Shown: positions 1-8,766, counted from the first letter of the stretch. The stretch is DNA of 64,000 nt from Candidatus Gastranaerophilales bacterium (GCA_900767135.1 CAAFYU010000067.1:25752-89751), one strand, 5' to 3'. Numbers and translations: made by a program. The notes: generated by a model from the sequence alone, not told the origin.

Positions 1-600
1 CTCGGAAACACTTACAAATCGCTTGATTTGATTGAAGAAAATGTTGAACAAATTTATAAAGACGGCAAAAGAGTTTTTGGAATTGGCGGTGAGCATCTTG
101 TAACATTGCCTGAAATCAAAGCTGTTGCAAAGTTTTACGACAACTTAGCGATTGTTCATTTTGACGCACATACAGATTTGAGAGAAGAATATTTGGGCGA
201 AGAAATGTCACATTCTGCCGTAATTCGCCACGCATCAAAAATTGTCGGTCCGGAAAATCTTAAACAAATTGGAATTCGCTCCGGCATGAAAGAAGAGTGG
301 GAGTTTATGAAAAAGCACAACACTCTTATCCATAAGTATTCTGAACTTGACGAATTAAAGGGCAAAAAAATATTTGTCACAGTAGACTTAGATTGTCTTG
401 ATCCTTCTGTAATGCCGGGAACCGGCACTCCGGAAAGTGGCGGAATGCAATTCAATGAACTTATGGGCTGGTTTGAATATCTGAAAAACTTTGACATTGT
501 TGGAGCTGACGTTGTAGAATTAGCTCCTGACTATGACGCATCAGGTGTTTCAACAGCTGTGGCAACAAAAGTCATTAGAGAATTGTTGATGGTGATGTAA
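1..600 (+). CDS. speB: Agmatinase/ureohydrolase, 3' part (5' end outside window)
   Basis: The reading frame is open from base 1, so the gene begins upstream of the window; the TTG at 28 is an internal Leu codon. The visible 199 codons carry the binuclear manganese signatures of the arginase/agmatinase family: GGEH near codon 32, HFDAHTD near codon 53 and DLDCLDPS near codon 130. Agmatinase hydrolyses agmatine to putrescine and urea. The SGGM and GADVVELAP segments fit agmatinase (SpeB) better than arginase, but substrate choice is inferred from the family. It is followed by a repeat element. Confidence 0.9.
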   Translation, partial: LGNTYKSLDLIEENVEQIYKDGKRVFGIGGEHLVTLPEIKAVAKFYDNLAIVHFDAHTDLREEYLGEEMSHSAVIRHASKIVGPENLKQIGIRSGMKEEWEFMKKHNTLIHKYSELDELKGKKIFVTVDLDCLDPSVMPGTGTPESGGMQFNELMGWFEYLKNFDIVGADVVELAPDYDASGVSTAVATKVIRELLMVM

Positions 601-608
601 GAATTGCC

Positions 609-721
609 GTGAAACGTGAGACGTGAAAAGTGAAAAGTTCATATCGGTGCTAACGCACAAAAGTTATTATCGAGCGTAGCGAGCGAAAAGGTCTTTTCAC
701 GTTTCACTTTTCACCTTTCAC
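609..721. repeat. Hairpin repeat element with heptamer-tandem arms
   Basis: The left arm (609-636) is four degenerate heptamers of type GTGAAAA/GTGAAAC; the right arm (694-721) is four heptamers of type TTTTCAC/GTTTCAC, so the arms pair. The spacer (641-690) is homologous, on the opposite strand, to the core of the element at 17302-17423, whose arms are octamers of a different sequence. It resembles the short tandemly repeated elements of cyanobacteria in general style. No ORF is present. Confidence 0.8.
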
Positions 722-734
722 TTAATATAAAAAA

Positions 735-758
735 GTAGGGCGGGGTACCTACCCAGCC
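735..758 (+). repeat. REP-like palindromic element (GTAGGGCGGGG type)
   Basis: GC-rich 24-mer beginning GTAGGGCGGGGTACC with a palindromic centre. A copy with one mismatch lies in reverse orientation at 37816-37839. It sits 20 bp upstream of the ligA start. A GTAG head followed by a short palindrome is the general design of REP elements moved by RAYT/Y1 transposases; no such transposase is in the window. Confidence 0.65.
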
Positions 759-778
759 AACATAAAAAGAAGAAAAAC

Positions 779-2755
779 ATGGTAATAGATAGAATAAATT
801 TTTTAAAAGACGAAATAAATAAGGCAAATTATAAATATTACGTTGAAGACAATCCGACAATTAGCGATTACGAATACGACAAAATGTTTGCGGAACTCAA
901 AAAATTAGAGAGCGAAAACCCTCTTTTTGTTACTCCTGACAGCCCGACTCAACGTGTCGGCTCGATTAGCGAAAAATTCTTTCCGTACAAGCACAAATAC
1001 AGACTTTACAGCCTCGACAACACATACCATTACGAGGATTTGACAGACGATTGGTACAAAAAAATTGTCAAAGAATACGGAGAGCAAGAACTCGTTTGTG
1101 AACTAAAAATCGACGGACTAGCAATGGCTTTGACGTACGAAAACGGGATTTTTGTCCGAGGCGTAACTCGTGGTGATGGAATTACGGGCGAAGACATTAC
1201 AAACAACCTAAAAACAGTTAAAGCAATCCCTTTGAAACTTTTTGAACCCGTAAGTGTTGAGGTTCGTGGCGAAGTTTATATGCCAAAAGAATCTTTTGAA
1301 AAGTTGAACAAAGAGAATTTGGCAAAGGGCGAAAAACTTTTTGCAAACCCCAGAAACGCAGCAGCAGGTTCTATCAGACAACTTGATAGCAAAATTACGG
1401 CACAACGTGATTTGTCGATGTTTTGTTACACTGCAATTTTTACAGGTGGCATAAAAGATGTCCCAAAAACACACTATGAAAGCCTTATGTACTTGAAAAA
1501 ACTCGGCTTTAAGGTTAATCCAAATATCCGACTTTGCAAAAACGCGAAAGAAGCAGTTGAATACTGTAAAGAGTGGGACGAAAAGCGATTTTCTCTTGAT
1601 TATGCGACTGATGGGGTTGTAATCAAGGTAAATGACATGCTGGTTCAGCAAGAAATGGGCTTTACTTCTCGTGCCCCAAAATGGGCGACTGCGTTTAAAT
1701 TCCCGCCGGAAGAAGTTACGACAAAGCTTTTGGATATTGAAGTTAGTGTTGGTAAAACAGGTGCAATTACTCCTGTTGCAGTCTTAGAACCTGTACAGTT
1801 GGGTGGAAGCACTGTTGCACGTGCAAGTTTACACAACTTTGACGAAGTTGGAAGGCTTGATGTCAGAATTGGAGATAGGGTTTATATCAAAAAAGCGGCG
1901 GAAATTATCCCGAAAGTAGTTAAAGTTATTGAAGATGAAGAACATTACAATCTGCCGGAGTACACTCCGCCTGAACTTTGCCCGTCTTGTCATTCAAGAT
2001 TAACAACTCACGAGGACGAGGTGAATTTGTACTGTGACAATCCTGATTGCCACGCTAAAAGATGTGCAAAAATAGAATATTGGGTTTCAAAAGATGCGAT
2101 GGATATTGACAAAATCGGGCCTTCCATAATCGAGCAGCTTTATACAAAAGGATTTGTAAAAACTCCAATTGACTTGTATCGTTTGACTATGCAGGATTTT
2201 ATGCAACTCGATTTAGTTAAAGAAAAATCTGCATTCAACATGTACACAGCAATTCAAGAGAGTAAAAATCGACCGCTACAAAGGCTTTTGACCGCTTTTA
2301 CAATCCGAAATGTCGGCAAGGAAACCGCTGGACTTTTAGCAAACGAGTTTGAAACATTAGAAAATCTTGAAAAAGCAACAGTTGAAGATCTTTCAAAAAT
2401 TGAAGGAATCGGCGACGTTATCGCACAAGATATTTATGAATTTTTCAGAAAGCCTGAAACAATTCAAATGTTGAAAGACTTGAAAGAACTTGGAATTGAG
2501 CCTGCCCCACCGGCAGAAAATGTTTCGGACAAATTCAAAGGGAAAACATTCGTTTTGACTGGAACATTACAAAATATGACGAGAGATGAGGCGTCTGAAA
2601 AAATTAAACTTTTAGGTGGAAAGACCTCGTCGTCAGTGTCTAAGAACACTTCGTTTGTTGTTGCCGGAGAAAAAGCTGGTTCGAAATTAGACAAAGCCGA
2701 AAAATTAGGTGTTATAATATTGACAGAAGATGATTTTCTGAACATGATAGAATAA
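779..2755 (+). CDS. ligA: NAD-dependent DNA ligase
   Basis: 658 residues, usual LigA length. The protein seals nicks in replication and repair using NAD+. Visible in order: the Ia/NMN-binding N-terminus (YY at 20-21, ISDYEYD near 29); the adenylation motif ELKIDG with the nucleophile Lys110; the OB fold; a four-Cys zinc finger (CPSC, then CDNPDC) near residues 400-425; a helix-hairpin-helix region with IRNVGKETA and IEGIGD; and a C-terminal BRCT domain from about residue 585. The ATG at 779 follows an AAGAAG purine stretch. The next gene starts 12 bp downstream, so the two are probably co-transcribed. Confidence 0.97.
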   Translation: MVIDRINFLKDEINKANYKYYVEDNPTISDYEYDKMFAELKKLESENPLFVTPDSPTQRVGSISEKFFPYKHKYRLYSLDNTYHYEDLTDDWYKKIVKEYGEQELVCELKIDGLAMALTYENGIFVRGVTRGDGITGEDITNNLKTVKAIPLKLFEPVSVEVRGEVYMPKESFEKLNKENLAKGEKLFANPRNAAAGSIRQLDSKITAQRDLSMFCYTAIFTGGIKDVPKTHYESLMYLKKLGFKVNPNIRLCKNAKEAVEYCKEWDEKRFSLDYATDGVVIKVNDMLVQQEMGFTSRAPKWATAFKFPPEEVTTKLLDIEVSVGKTGAITPVAVLEPVQLGGSTVARASLHNFDEVGRLDVRIGDRVYIKKAAEIIPKVVKVIEDEEHYNLPEYTPPELCPSCHSRLTTHEDEVNLYCDNPDCHAKRCAKIEYWVSKDAMDIDKIGPSIIEQLYTKGFVKTPIDLYRLTMQDFMQLDLVKEKSAFNMYTAIQESKNRPLQRLLTAFTIRNVGKETAGLLANEFETLENLEKATVEDLSKIEGIGDVIAQDIYEFFRKPETIQMLKDLKELGIEPAPPAENVSDKFKGKTFVLTGTLQNMTRDEASEKIKLLGGKTSSSVSKNTSFVVAGEKAGSKLDKAEKLGVIILTEDDFLNMIE

Positions 2756-2767
2756 AAGGGAAAATAT

Positions 2768-3214
2768 ATGAAAAAACGAGCAAGAATAATTCAAGTATCA
2801 GGATTAAGAGGAATTTTAATGATGTTATTCATCGGCGTATGCTTAGCTGCCGGATTTGTGGCTTTCCCTGCTATTTGTGCAATGAAATTATGGAATTATG
2901 CGTCAAATTTTGCACCATTGCCGTTGATTAACTTTTATCAAGGGCTAATGCTGTGGGCTATAACTGCAATTGCAGGATTTTTGATTAATGATAAGAAAAA
3001 ATTTGTTGTCGAACTTAAAGCTCCGCAACAGTTGAGCGAAAAGGATATGCAAAAACTAATGGAGCGTGTAAAAGTTCAGTCACAAGCTCAAGTTCTTAAT
3101 TCTATGATTATGAAATCATCAGAAATCAAACCGTTAGATGAAATTAAACCTACTGAAAAGGTTGAAAATACTGAGAAAAAAGAAGAAGAAAAATCCGAAA
3201 AGGAGAACGTATGA
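2768..3214 (+). CDS. Small inner-membrane protein with charged coiled-coil tail
   Basis: 148 residues, family not recognised. A basic N-terminus is followed by two hydrophobic segments (about residues 14-37 and 55-77), then a soluble tail rich in Lys and Glu that looks partly coiled-coil and ends in a low-complexity acidic/basic stretch. It probably sits in the cytoplasmic membrane with the tail in the cytoplasm. The SD AAGGGAAA precedes the ATG. It overlaps the next gene by 4 bp (ATGA), which implies translational coupling with the SIMPL-domain protein. Function unknown. Confidence 0.85.
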   Translation: MKKRARIIQVSGLRGILMMLFIGVCLAAGFVAFPAICAMKLWNYASNFAPLPLINFYQGLMLWAITAIAGFLINDKKKFVVELKAPQQLSEKDMQKLMERVKVQSQAQVLNSMIMKSSEIKPLDEIKPTEKVENTEKKEEEKSEKENV

Positions 3215-3948
3215 AAAAGTTTTTAATTTCTGCTGCAATTGTCAGCTTGGCATTGGGTTGTGCAACTGTACAAGCGATTTCTGAAAGCATTGAAAGAGGT
3301 TATATTTCTGTAAATACATCTGCAAATGCAGAACTTGCTCCTGATGTTGCAGAAATTTCTATTGCCGTAAAAACTTATGACAACAAATCTATGCAAAAAG
3401 CGACTTTGCAAAATAAAGAAATTTCAGAACAAGTAATTGCAACATTGAAATCAATGATTGATACATCAAAAGGCGATTATATAAAAACTGCGGATTTCAG
3501 TGCTACCCCGATTTACTCGTACTCCGGAAATAAAAGAAATTTTGACAAATATCAAGTTTCGAATTCTGTTGTAGTTCATACAAAATCAATTGACAAAATC
3601 GGCACTATGATTGACAAATCAATTGCCTTAGGGGCGACAGATGTAAACAGTTTAAATTTTTCCGTTTCTAATTATGAAGCACAATGCAACGACTTGTTGA
3701 CACTTGCCGCTAAAAAGGCATCAGCAAGAGCAAATGCGGTTGCAAAGACAGTTCCGACAACTCTTTCCGGAATTCGTTCAATGGACGTAAGTTGTAGCAC
3801 AAGCAATTCTTCTCGCCCACAATACAAAATGTTGATGGCAAATCGAGCAATGATGATGGATTCTGAAGCTGCCGGTTCTTCAACAACTATTGAAAGTGGT
3901 GTAATTAAAGTCTTTGCGAATGTAAATGCTACTTACTTTGTAAAATAA
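3211..3948 (+). CDS. Exported SIMPL-domain (DUF541) protein
   Basis: 245 residues. The N-terminus (MKKF, hydrophobic core, AxA-like site near residue 22) is a signal peptide; a Cys at 17 could be a lipobox but the context (LALGCAT) is only partial. The body has the SIMPL/DUF541 pattern: VNTSANAELAPDVAEI at the start of the domain, a central helix with Q/E/K residues, and a C-terminal ARANAVAKTV segment. Such proteins are periplasmic or outer-membrane associated with poorly known roles. The start overlaps the upstream membrane-protein stop by 4 bp and has an AAGGAG SD (3199-3204). Confidence 0.85.
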   Translation: MKKFLISAAIVSLALGCATVQAISESIERGYISVNTSANAELAPDVAEISIAVKTYDNKSMQKATLQNKEISEQVIATLKSMIDTSKGDYIKTADFSATPIYSYSGNKRNFDKYQVSNSVVVHTKSIDKIGTMIDKSIALGATDVNSLNFSVSNYEAQCNDLLTLAAKKASARANAVAKTVPTTLSGIRSMDVSCSTSNSSRPQYKMLMANRAMMMDSEAAGSSTTIESGVIKVFANVNATYFVK

Positions 3949-3994
3949 TAAAATTTTTAATTTATTTTTGCCTTTACAATTCTTAATATATTAT

Positions 3995-4024
3995 ATTATT
4001 TACGCAATTTAAAACGTAAATAAT
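3995..4024. promoter_or_regulatory. Perfect 10-bp inverted repeat upstream of paralog A
   Basis: ATTATTTACG and CGTAAATAAT flank a 10-nt spacer. The dyad overlaps the -35/spacer part of the putative promoter of the gene at 4065, so it could be an operator. It has no following T-run, so it is not an obvious terminator for the SIMPL gene ending at 3948. Confidence 0.5.
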
Positions 4025-4037
4025 TTTTATATAATAT
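4004..4037 (+). promoter_or_regulatory. Putative GCAATT/TTTATATA-type promoter of paralog A
   Basis: GCAATT at 4004-4009, then 16 nt, then TTTATATAAT at 4026-4035. The same pair with 17-nt spacing precedes genes at 21172(-), 29938(-) and 31249(+). The SD AAGGGAAA follows shortly before the ATG at 4065. Confidence 0.5.
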
Positions 4038-4064
4038 ATACGGGGAATTTATAAGGGAAAATAT

Positions 4065-5507
4065 ATGACAATTGATGCTACAAGACAAGCTTCAATTCAG
4101 CAGATTGCGGACTATGTTCATGATGTGCAAGAAGTTGAACCAAATAAAACAACAAAAGAGGAATTACAGGAATTAGGACAAAATTTCCTATATGGGCTTC
4201 CTATGATGGCTGCAATGCCTGTTATTACCAATTTGACATCAAGACCATATTCAATTTGGCAATATATGCGTCAAAATGGAACAACTTGGTCGCAGGCTCG
4301 AAACTTTATCGATGCTCAAAAAGCACAAGAAAGACAGGCTTTACAGTATTTAAAAAATCCTAGCAGCAGATGGCTAACATTAGGAAATAAGAGAATGTTT
4401 AATAGGGTTAAGGATTTAGATGGTTTAATCCCTAGATGTAACCCAAATCAGGATATTTCAAAATTACAAGGCAAAGAATTAATAAAATTTCAAAATGCTC
4501 AACGTAGTTCAAAATACTATGGAGAAGCAAGAAGACTTATTGAAGAAGCAAAATCAAAAAAAATGACAGGCGAACAACTCAAAGCTCAATTAAGAAAGAT
4601 TAGAGAAGCAATGGGGAAAGGTGACGCCAAAGTATGTTCTGCAATGGAAAAAGGTTTACTTAAACCAACTTCAAAATTGGGTCAAGCAAAACATTGGATA
4701 AAAAGTAAAACCGGCGGATATAAATTTGAAAGCAAGCTTCTAAAATCAACCAAAGGTGCAAATGCTTTAAGAATGGCTAAAAAATGTGCTAAGGGTGGAA
4801 CGGCATTAATGGCTGTAATCGAAGGGGTTATGGAAATTCCTGATGTTATTTCAGCTTTCAAAATAGATGGAAAACGAGGTGCAAAACAGCTAGTAAAATC
4901 AGGGGTAAAAGTTGGAGCAAGCGTTCTTGGTTATGCAGCAGGTTCCGCAGCAGCCGGAGCAATTGCAGGCTCAGTATTCCCTGGTATCGGAAACGTTGTT
5001 GGAGCAGTTGTTGGTTTTGCCGGTGGTCTTATTGGCGGTTGGTTAGCATCAAAGGCTGCTAGTAAAACAATGGATCATGTTCTTGGAGAAAAAGATTCAT
5101 TAAACAAATCAGAAGCTCAAATATATGCAGAACAACAAAATGATAAAAATAAACAAGCAGCTGCATTGACTGCTGAAAATGCCGGAAAATCTAATGACGC
5201 ATTGGATCAATTATTAGCTTTGGCTAATGATAAGGCAGAGAGTGAAGGCGGTTGGTCTTCACAAGATATTTTGGATTCATTTGATAAATTAGTTCAAGAA
5301 AGAGAATCTACTGTTCAGCAAGGAGATTATACTACTAACGTTGATACAAGCTTAGGCGAACAAACAATTCAAGGAACAGATGATTGGTATTTACATCAAT
5401 TAAATAATTTGGGAAGCAATCTTTCTTTTGTTCCTGTTGCACAATCTGTTTCTAACACAGCAGAAAACATTTACAATTACGGACAAAATCTTTATCTAAA
5501 CTGGTAA
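4065..5507 (+). CDS. Lineage-specific glycine-rich protein, paralog A
   Basis: 480 residues, no known family recognised. The N-terminal ~230 residues are charged and helical. A hydrophobic block at about 245-345 starts with the motif MEIPDVISAF and continues into Ala/Gly-rich stretches (GAIAGSVFPGIGNVVGAVV and GGLIGGWLASK) with glycine-zipper spacing, suggesting membrane insertion or helix packing. The tail (350-480) is Gln/Asn/Asp-rich. Proteins at 20333-21172 and 29051-29938 share the EIPDVISAF-like motif plus a glycine-rich block at the same relative position. No signal peptide is seen. It is monocistronic, with its own promoter and a terminator at 5531. Confidence 0.8.
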   Translation: MTIDATRQASIQQIADYVHDVQEVEPNKTTKEELQELGQNFLYGLPMMAAMPVITNLTSRPYSIWQYMRQNGTTWSQARNFIDAQKAQERQALQYLKNPSSRWLTLGNKRMFNRVKDLDGLIPRCNPNQDISKLQGKELIKFQNAQRSSKYYGEARRLIEEAKSKKMTGEQLKAQLRKIREAMGKGDAKVCSAMEKGLLKPTSKLGQAKHWIKSKTGGYKFESKLLKSTKGANALRMAKKCAKGGTALMAVIEGVMEIPDVISAFKIDGKRGAKQLVKSGVKVGASVLGYAAGSAAAGAIAGSVFPGIGNVVGAVVGFAGGLIGGWLASKAASKTMDHVLGEKDSLNKSEAQIYAEQQNDKNKQAAALTAENAGKSNDALDQLLALANDKAESEGGWSSQDILDSFDKLVQERESTVQQGDYTTNVDTSLGEQTIQGTDDWYLHQLNNLGSNLSFVPVAQSVSNTAENIYNYGQNLYLNW

Positions 5508-5530
5508 CTTAATAAAAATAAAAAAAATAA

Positions 5531-5563
5531 AAAGAACCGTCGATATTGGCGGTTCTTTTTATT
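5531..5563 (+). terminator. Rho-independent terminator after paralog A
   Basis: Stem AAAGAACCG / CGGTTCTTT with a 10-nt loop, followed by TTTTATTTG. It lies 24 bp past the stop at 5507 and faces the small minus-strand gene ending at 5585, so it may serve both. Confidence 0.85.
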
Positions 5564-5584
5564 TGATTAAATGTTTTTACTTCG

Positions 5585-5758
5585 CTACACAGCAGATACA
5601 TGAAAGTCACGTTCTGCACGACTTGTAGTTGTTCCAAGTAATAAGTTTAAAAATTTGTCGATTGTTTTTTCCATTGTGGAAATTTCGTCTTTCAAAGCTT
5701 TGTAGCTTTCTTCTTTAACATCTTTTAGTGCGTTTTCAAAAATTTCGTCATGATACAT
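5585..5758 (-). CDS. Small acidic helical protein (57 aa)
   Basis: Short gene read on the minus strand: ATG at 5756-5758, stop TAG at 5585-5587. The product begins MYHDEIFENALKDV and is predicted by eye to be mostly amphipathic helix, with Lys/Glu heptad-like spacing up to residue 35, then a GTTTSRAE segment. A strong AAAGGAG SD (5769-5775) lies about 10 nt upstream of the ATG. Codon use matches neighbours. Function unknown. Confidence 0.65.
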   Translation of the reverse strand: MYHDEIFENALKDVKEESYKALKDEISTMEKTIDKFLNLLLGTTTSRAERDFHVSAV

Positions 5759-5931
5759 ATTCTCATATCTCCTTTTAATTACTTTGCAAAATGCAAATCT
5801 ACTTCACATATTCCCATAACGGCATTTTTTCGAACAAACTTTAACAAATTAAATAATTTTGTTACAAAATTTAGCAATTCTACAAAATAATTTTGGTTTA
5901 ATGTAAAATATTAGAAATATAGGGGAATAGA

Positions 5932-6762
5932 ATGACCACAGATTTTCTAACAAGTTATGACTATTATTCAAGCAGACGTGATATGGAAGTAATATCACAG
6001 ATAGTAGAGTCTTTGAAAAAGATTTTAGAGGAAGATAAGCACCAGCCTCAGCCGTTATTTTTGAAAACATCAGACAACTTAATTTTGAACATTGCAAGAA
6101 AAGTTGTTCAAGAAAAGAAAAAAACTTTTCTTATTGGTATTACAGGCGAAAGTGCTTCCGGTAAAACTGTTTTTGTTGATAATACAATTAAAGCATGTAT
6201 TAAAGATAAAAAAGAAGGAATTTATACTGTAATTCGTTGCGATGACTATTACAAAGATACTTCCAAAGAATTAAAAGAAGCTGGAAGTTATGAGGAGTTA
6301 TTCAAAACAGGGTTTAGTTTTGACACTCCTGATGCAATTGATTTGGATTTAATGAAAAGTCATTTGGTACAGTTGAAAGCCGGCAACGCAATTACATCGC
6401 CTCGTTACGACTTTGTAACTTGCATTTCAGACCCGAACGGGGATATTAAAAAGCCTGCAAAAGTTGTTTTAACAGAAGGTTTATACGTTCTAAACGAAGG
6501 TGTTCGTGACATTATGGACGTTAAAGTATATGTTTATACTCCGCTGGAAGTTATTAAAGACAGGTGGTACAAACGTGCAGAACTTCGCGGGAAAACAGGT
6601 GCTGCCGCTGATTTACAATTCCAAGACGTAAATAAAACAGCTCAACAATATATTCGTCCGGCTTATCAGATATCAGATGCAGTTATTAATGGTATGGTGT
6701 CACAAGAATATATTCAAGAAATTACAGATAAAATATTTAATACATTAGAAGAAATAGTATAG
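5932..6762 (+). CDS. Uridine kinase-like P-loop kinase
   Basis: 276 residues, belonging to the phosphoribulokinase/uridine kinase fold. The Walker A motif GESASGKT is at 72-79. RCDDYYKD near residue 103 is the catalytic DDYY region. TGFSFDTPDAID matches the substrate-binding segment of uridine kinases, and LTEGLYVL is the Walker B-like strand. A 60-residue N-terminal extension precedes the kinase core. The likely role is phosphorylation of uridine/cytidine in pyrimidine salvage, though a related nucleoside or metabolite is possible. The ATG follows an AGGGGAA SD. Confidence 0.8.
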   Translation: MTTDFLTSYDYYSSRRDMEVISQIVESLKKILEEDKHQPQPLFLKTSDNLILNIARKVVQEKKKTFLIGITGESASGKTVFVDNTIKACIKDKKEGIYTVIRCDDYYKDTSKELKEAGSYEELFKTGFSFDTPDAIDLDLMKSHLVQLKAGNAITSPRYDFVTCISDPNGDIKKPAKVVLTEGLYVLNEGVRDIMDVKVYVYTPLEVIKDRWYKRAELRGKTGAAADLQFQDVNKTAQQYIRPAYQISDAVINGMVSQEYIQEITDKIFNTLEEIV

Positions 6763-6766
6763 ACAA

Positions 6767-6797
6767 CTGACGTTTTTCTTGAAATTTGTTGTAAAAT
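6767..6797 (+). promoter_or_regulatory. Possible promoter ending 6 nt before an ATG
   Basis: TAAAAT at 6792-6797 with a weak -35 (CTGACG at 6767-6772, 19-nt spacing). The ATG at 6804 begins 6 nt after the -10 and has no SD, so the transcript would be leaderless. The -35 is weak. Confidence 0.35.
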
Positions 6798-6803
6798 GAT
6801 TAA

Positions 6804-7304
6804 ATGATAAATATGCTAAAAAAGATATTTGTTTTATTCATTTTGTTAATTGGTTCATTTGGATCGGCAGAAACTTTAAAAGCAGGAGTTTCCAAAATAG
6901 GAGCTGTTCCAAACTCGTTTTATGGAAGTTGGCGAGTTGTTGCAAAATTAGATAAACAGTCCGGTTCTGTTTATTTTAAACCTCAAGCGGTAGATTTTTG
7001 GAACTTATCACGCACAGGCGACGTCATAAATTTAAACAATCCGTTTACGGGAGCAGATGCAACTATTAAGTTGGATTATGTTGAAGGAAATCTGATAAGA
7101 TTTACAAAATCAGGAGATTACGACGGAAATAAAAAATTAACAGATACAGTAGATTTAAAAATAGTTGGAAATTCTTTTACCGGAGTAAATTATCTAACAC
7201 TTGAAACTTATTCATACAAAGATAAATCGTTAATCAGAAAAGATACTGCAACTTACATTCTGAAAGGAGAAAAACTCTCAGGCATGAGCATTACAGGGGA
7301 ATAG
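6804..7304 (+). CDS. Secreted protein of unknown function
   Basis: 166 residues. Signal peptide: MINMLKKIF followed by a hydrophobic core and a cleavage-type site near residue 23 (SAETLKAG). The mature part is beta-rich (SFYGSWRVVAKLD, GDVINLNNPFTG, TDTVDLKIVGNSFTG), resembling a small lipocalin-like or beta-sandwich periplasmic protein; no family is assigned. There is no SD before the ATG at 6804 or the one at 6813; the first is consistent with a leaderless start. It ends 4 bp before trxB, so it may be co-transcribed with it. Confidence 0.75.
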   Translation: MINMLKKIFVLFILLIGSFGSAETLKAGVSKIGAVPNSFYGSWRVVAKLDKQSGSVYFKPQAVDFWNLSRTGDVINLNNPFTGADATIKLDYVEGNLIRFTKSGDYDGNKKLTDTVDLKIVGNSFTGVNYLTLETYSYKDKSLIRKDTATYILKGEKLSGMSITGE

Positions 7305-7308
7305 ATTT

Positions 7309-8247
7309 ATGGAAAGAAAGATTTTTGATATTATTATATTAGGCGGTGGTCCTGCCGGATTTTCATCAGCGATTTACGCAGCACGAGGAGCTGTTTCAAC
7401 AGCAATTGTGGATATAAATATGCTAGGTGGACAACCTTCAAACTACCTTGAACTCGAAAATTATCCTGGATTTCAACTTGTAGGTGGATATGATTTAATG
7501 GAAAAATTTGAAGAGCACGCTGATAAATTTGGGGTTAAAAAATTTCCGATGCAGGAAATTACAAAAATAGATTTAGCTAAAAAGAAAATTTATACAAAAG
7601 AATACGAATTTTCGGCAAAATCAATAATTATTGCAACTGGAGCTCAACCGATGAAACTTGGTGTAAAAGGTGAAAAAGAGTTTGTCGGGCGAGGTGTTAG
7701 CTATTGTGCGGTATGTGATGGAGCTTTTTACAAAGATAAAATTGTCGCAGTTGTCGGAGGCGGTAATTCTGCAATAGAAGAAGCTATGTATTTGACGAAA
7801 TTTGCAAAAAAAGTTTATGTAATTCATCGAAGAGATAGACTGAGAGCTGATAAAATTCTCCAAGAAAAAGCCTTTAAAAACCAAAAAATTGAATTTATTT
7901 GGAATTCGATTGTGCTTGAAATACAAGGGGAAAATACTGTAAAATCAATTGTTTTAAAGAATTTACAAACAGATAAAATATCTGAATTAAAAATTGATGG
8001 TATTTTCCCATATATTGGAATTTCTCCGAATACAGAGCTTTTTTCAGGTCAATTAAATCAAGATAAATATGGATTTATTATTACAGATACGACTATGGCA
8101 ACATCAGTTGATGGAGTTTATGCAATAGGAGATGTTCGTAACACCCCTCTTCGACAAGTTGTAACGGCAGCATCAGACGGAGCGATTGGTGCAACTTATT
8201 CACTTCGATATATTGAGCAAACGAAAGAAATTGAAACTAAATTGTAA
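7309..8247 (+). CDS. trxB: Thioredoxin-disulfide reductase
   Basis: 312 residues, the normal length for low-Mr TrxB. FAD-binding GGGPAGFSSAIYAARG is at about 12-27. The redox-active motif is CAVCDG (Cys133/Cys136); most family members have CATCDG, so Val replaces Thr. NAD(P)H-binding GGGNSAIEEA with HRRDRLRA follows near residues 150-180, and the C-terminal FAD motif YAIGDVRN is near residue 270. It transfers electrons from NAD(P)H to thioredoxin in the cytoplasm. It starts 4 bp after the upstream secreted protein, with a GGGGAATAG SD inside that gene's end. Confidence 0.93.
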   Translation: MERKIFDIIILGGGPAGFSSAIYAARGAVSTAIVDINMLGGQPSNYLELENYPGFQLVGGYDLMEKFEEHADKFGVKKFPMQEITKIDLAKKKIYTKEYEFSAKSIIIATGAQPMKLGVKGEKEFVGRGVSYCAVCDGAFYKDKIVAVVGGGNSAIEEAMYLTKFAKKVYVIHRRDRLRADKILQEKAFKNQKIEFIWNSIVLEIQGENTVKSIVLKNLQTDKISELKIDGIFPYIGISPNTELFSGQLNQDKYGFIITDTTMATSVDGVYAIGDVRNTPLRQVVTAASDGAIGATYSLRYIEQTKEIETKL

Positions 8248-8328
8248 ACATTTGTAAATAATTTGTTTTAAATAACAAAATAAATATTTTACGTCTTTTA
8301 AATCTCCATATAAAAAGGAGATACATTT

Positions 8329-8697
8329 ATGCAAATTAATTCAAGTTTCAATTCTGTTCCTCAGAGTACATCTTTTGGAAAAAAATATCCATTTGGCGAT
8401 ATTATGTCAATTATGTCTGCTTGTTATGCAGGCAATACACAATCTGTTAATAAGACTTGTGCATCTATTGTAGGTAAAGAAGTTGGTAATATTGCAAGTC
8501 AAAGAGCAAATTTTAATAAAGCAAGACAATTGTTAGTAACAAAACGTTCTGATTTGTGTCCAACAGCTGCAAAATTTGCAAACGCTATTGATGCAGAAAA
8601 TTCAAACCACTATGCAATTACTGCTAAAAGAATGAAAGAAATCGTTAAGGGACAAGCTGAAGAATTTGGTAGCAAATCAATTGATATAAATATATAA
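8329..8697 (+). CDS. Small lineage-specific protein (122 aa)
   Basis: No family recognised. The N-terminus is low complexity and Ser/Asn-rich (MQINSSFNSVPQSTSFGK). A single SFG-type motif precedes a helical domain with two Cys (residues ~32 and ~44) and many Lys/Arg. The protein at 40446-41651 also begins MQ[IV]N and has an Asn/Ser-rich leader followed by ISFSGF, so this may be a shared N-terminal signal of the lineage. Strong SD AAAAGGAG (8313-8320) before the ATG. It ends in a perfect terminator. Confidence 0.7.
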   Translation: MQINSSFNSVPQSTSFGKKYPFGDIMSIMSACYAGNTQSVNKTCASIVGKEVGNIASQRANFNKARQLLVTKRSDLCPTAAKFANAIDAENSNHYAITAKRMKEIVKGQAEEFGSKSIDINI

Positions 8698-8710
8698 TAT
8701 AAAAACCTAT

Positions 8711-8766
8711 AAAAACATATAAAAACGGTGGAAAAAGTAACTCTTCCACCGTTTTTATATGTTTTT
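8711..8766. terminator. Bidirectional terminator with perfect 23-bp stem
   Basis: Left arm 8711-8733 and right arm 8744-8766 are perfect complements around a 10-nt loop; the A-runs and T-runs make it work in both directions. The right arm overlaps the TAA stop of the converging AsmA-like gene (8765-8767). Confidence 0.9.

Noticed and set aside
609..721. Tandem short words here and at 17302, 37852, 48378, 61908 as CRISPR arrays
   Set aside because: Units are 7-8 bp and directly adjacent, with no spacers of 25-40 bp and no cas genes.
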